Of a stretch of 7,733 bases of DNA, positions 6,901-7,733 are shown in pieces (within the stretch, counting starts at the first letter, position 1; each line of letters begins with the position of its first letter). This DNA is from Propionibacteriaceae bacterium (GTDB taxonomy: Bacteria; Actinomycetota; Actinomycetes; Propionibacteriales; Propionibacteriaceae), in NCBI GenBank assembly GCA_031262845.1, contig JAISGZ010000229.1, positions 1-7,733 of the forward strand, read 5' to 3'. The notes under the pieces were generated by a model. The model was not told where the DNA came from. It saw only the letters and a list, made by a program, of their open reading frames with translations, and made no database searches. The position numbers and the translations under genes were made by a program.

Positions 6901-7733
6901 TGCCGGAACCACGTAAACCCTGGTTAGAGCCACTGGCATCGGTTTATGACTTGGCCCTCTTGCCTAGCCGGCGCGACGACCGTCACTTGGTCTTGGGCGT
7001 TATGGATGATCCCGATAACCAAGATCAACCCGTGGTTTACTACCGGCCTGATGTCGACGGCAATCTGGCCATTCTCGGTGCCGGTGGCACCGGTAAATCC
7101 ACTGCTCTGCGCACGATTGCCTTATCTGCCACCTTTGCCTCACGTAACGGTGGGCCGATCCACGTCTATGGGCTCGACTTCGGCGCCAAGGGCTTACAGA
7201 TGCTGGAGCAATTACCGCACGTTGGCGCCATCATCGACGGTGATGATGAGGAGCGGGTCATTCGCCTGCTTCGGACCTTACGGGCGTTGGTCGAAGACCG
7301 TTCGGCTCGTTTCGGCCAGGTCAATGCCTCGTCGATTACCGAGTACCGGCAGTTGGCCAATCGACCGCAGGAACCGCGGGTGCTGTTGCTGATCGATGGG
7401 ATGGGTATTTTCCGCGAGCAGTATGAGTTTTCCAACCAGTCCAATTGGTTCAACGCTTTCGCCCAGATCGCTGCTGATGGCCGGCCGCTGGGTGTCCACG
7501 TTGTCATGACCGGTGATCGGCTGAATTCGATTCCGCCGTCGATCTCGTCGTCGGTTCAGCAACGGATCGTGCTGCGGCTGGCGACCGACGATGACTATCT
7601 CATGGTCGGTGTGCCGAAAGATGTGCTTGACGCTTCGTCGCCGCCGGGACGGGGTTTGCTGAACGGGAACGAATTGCAATTCGCCGTCTGGGGAGCCGAT
7701 TCGAACGTCGCCGTTCAGGCTCGCGAGACTGCC
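3906..7733 (+). CDS. Type VII secretion EccC/EssC-like FtsK/SpoIIIE ATPase with N-terminal FHA domain (3' end outside window)
   Basis: The frame is open for 1276 codons with no stop, so the C-terminus is missing. Order: residues 1 to about 90 look ubiquitin-like (a TVGDL helix start, then LHDAGLRSGARVELI); about 102-195 is an FHA domain with Gly127-Arg128, SGRH (142-145) and Asn163-Gly164; two membrane helices at about 240-257 and 260-279; a basic, heptad-like stretch to about 320; then an EccC-type stalk with a WEWLEWLPH motif and a Pro/His-rich linker near 493-515. ATPase domain D1 has Walker A GGTTGAGKSE (729-738, Lys736), Walker B ending Asp836-Glu837, and an ATQRP segment, so it should hydrolyse ATP. 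D2 begins near 999, with Walker A GAGGTGKST (1058-1066), but Walker B ends Asp1164-Gly1165. A third domain, usual in EccC/EssC, would lie beyond the window. Such motors drive export of WXG100-family proteins across the membrane. Cytoplasmic FHA on the motor recalls Firmicutes EssC more than mycobacterial EccC. Family assignment is strong; the substrate is unknown. Confidence 0.93.
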   Translation, partial: MRWKLGLGDSPQSERLLAVTTDATATVGDLAQTLARNDPLRQGQPVPSYLSLRVISPAEPQGRGLEPGATLHDAGLRSGARVELIEVGGRYQLAGADRGPAAVVVRVLSGPQAGQEFGLPVGTSYLGRAADSDVRLTDPLVSGRHARLTVGTSIELTDLNSANGILLGGRPVSKVSVRATDQLLLGDTLIAITPLRQAGAAPEVGAVVDFNRSPRVVAQFPEHKLAHPKPPQPLRPSRFPYIAMLAPLIMGSVMYAVTRNPLSVIFVALSPILMVGTWLDRFIAGKRLFKQQKKQFKQNIEALHQTIEREHAVERAVRQQRCPAVIESLAAVGEFTDLLWTRRPENPDFLSLRLGIGASPSKVRIDLPDTQDTDAESWEQLVAARDHCAVLPDAPVIVNLRECGSLGLAGPGPATAALARGLVWQLVSQQAASEVVLTALMSQQAKAGWEWLEWLPHVSSPHSPLTGDHLACDQASGLTVLAKLEELIDQRLPGEKNNSHHRPPHPEGKESPLPEPVVPTVLVLVTDDVPLDRARLTRLTERGPDVGVHVIWVAARQAALPAACRTFLALDDAVVASAPVPGPVQLPGVAGAAVQPPVASSALPVVTAAAGQVRFGSHDYPLTAELVDAGVATRMARVLAPVVEAGTPVEDDSDLPKALSYLALAGPQFAQQPDFVAERWVQTGSINQRDLGGPRQRRKPGGLVSLIGQAADGAMTLDLRTQGPHALVGGTTGAGKSEFLQAWVMGLATRYSPDRVTFLFVDYKGGAAFADCVQLPHCVGLVTDLSPHLVRRALTSLRAELRFREHLLNRKKAKDLIGLERSGDPEAPPSLIIVVDEFAALKQEVPEFVDGVIDVAQRGRSLGLHLILATQRPAGVINDKIRANVNLRIALRMADEADSQDILGDPMAAYFSAAAPGRAAAKTGPGRITPFQTGYVGGWTSDQPDPARIDIDQLDFGTAGRWEEPENPALAESEQRDPGPTDIARMVNTIGQAAQLKQLPEPRKPWLEPLASVYDLALLPSRRDDRHLVLGVMDDPDNQDQPVVYYRPDVDGNLAILGAGGTGKSTALRTIALSATFASRNGGPIHVYGLDFGAKGLQMLEQLPHVGAIIDGDDEERVIRLLRTLRALVEDRSARFGQVNASSITEYRQLANRPQEPRVLLLIDGMGIFREQYEFSNQSNWFNAFAQIAADGRPLGVHVVMTGDRLNSIPPSISSSVQQRIVLRLATDDDYLMVGVPKDVLDASSPPGRGLLNGNELQFAVWGADSNVAVQARETA

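Noticed and set aside
1..7733. CRISPR array, tRNA/rRNA genes, insertion sequences, WXG100 genes
   Set aside because: No regularly spaced repeats, no tRNA-like or rRNA-like sequence, no transposase motifs or terminal repeats, and no frame with a WxG hairpin protein of about 100 residues were seen; the whole window is filled by the four genes.

Overview
The window is a piece of actinobacterial chromosome. The evidence is a moderately high G+C content by eye, GTC/CGG/CCG-rich codon use with TTG and some TTA leucine codons, an actinobacterial-style receptor kinase, and an EccC/FtsK-type motor. I cannot name the genus. The use of TTA argues against very high-G+C Streptomyces-like genomes. A host-associated or intermediate-G+C actinomycete is plausible, but that is inference.

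All genes lie on the + strand, packed head to tail, and fill the window from first base to last. (1) Bases 3-1163: the 3' part of a protein with a long low-complexity Pro/Ala/Val region, a four-cysteine zinc ribbon and a canonical C-terminal FHA domain. (2) Bases 1175-3028: a complete membrane Ser/Thr protein kinase with a long Thr/Pro-rich cytoplasmic linker, one transmembrane helix and an extracytoplasmic fibronectin-III-like domain. (3) Bases 3053-3901: a degenerate FHA domain fused to a probable winged-helix DNA-binding domain. (4) Bases 3906-7733, running off the window: a large type VII secretion (EccC/EssC/YukB-like) FtsK/SpoIIIE ATPase. Its N-terminus carries a probable ubiquitin-like domain and an FHA domain, followed by two transmembrane helices and at least two P-loop ATPase domains. 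Intergenic gaps are 11, 24 and 4 bases, and I see no terminator or internal promoter, so the four genes are most simply read as one operon.

Taken together, this looks like a phospho-signalling module attached to a type VII-like secretion motor. The kinase would phosphorylate threonines, possibly including its own linker and the N-terminal region of the FHA partners. The canonical FHA domains of the first protein and of the motor could read phosphothreonine. The FHA/winged-helix protein could link the state of the system to transcription. These links are inferred from gene order and domain content. No WXG100 substrate gene, EccB, EccD, EccE or mycosin gene is visible here, so a complete secretion system is not shown.
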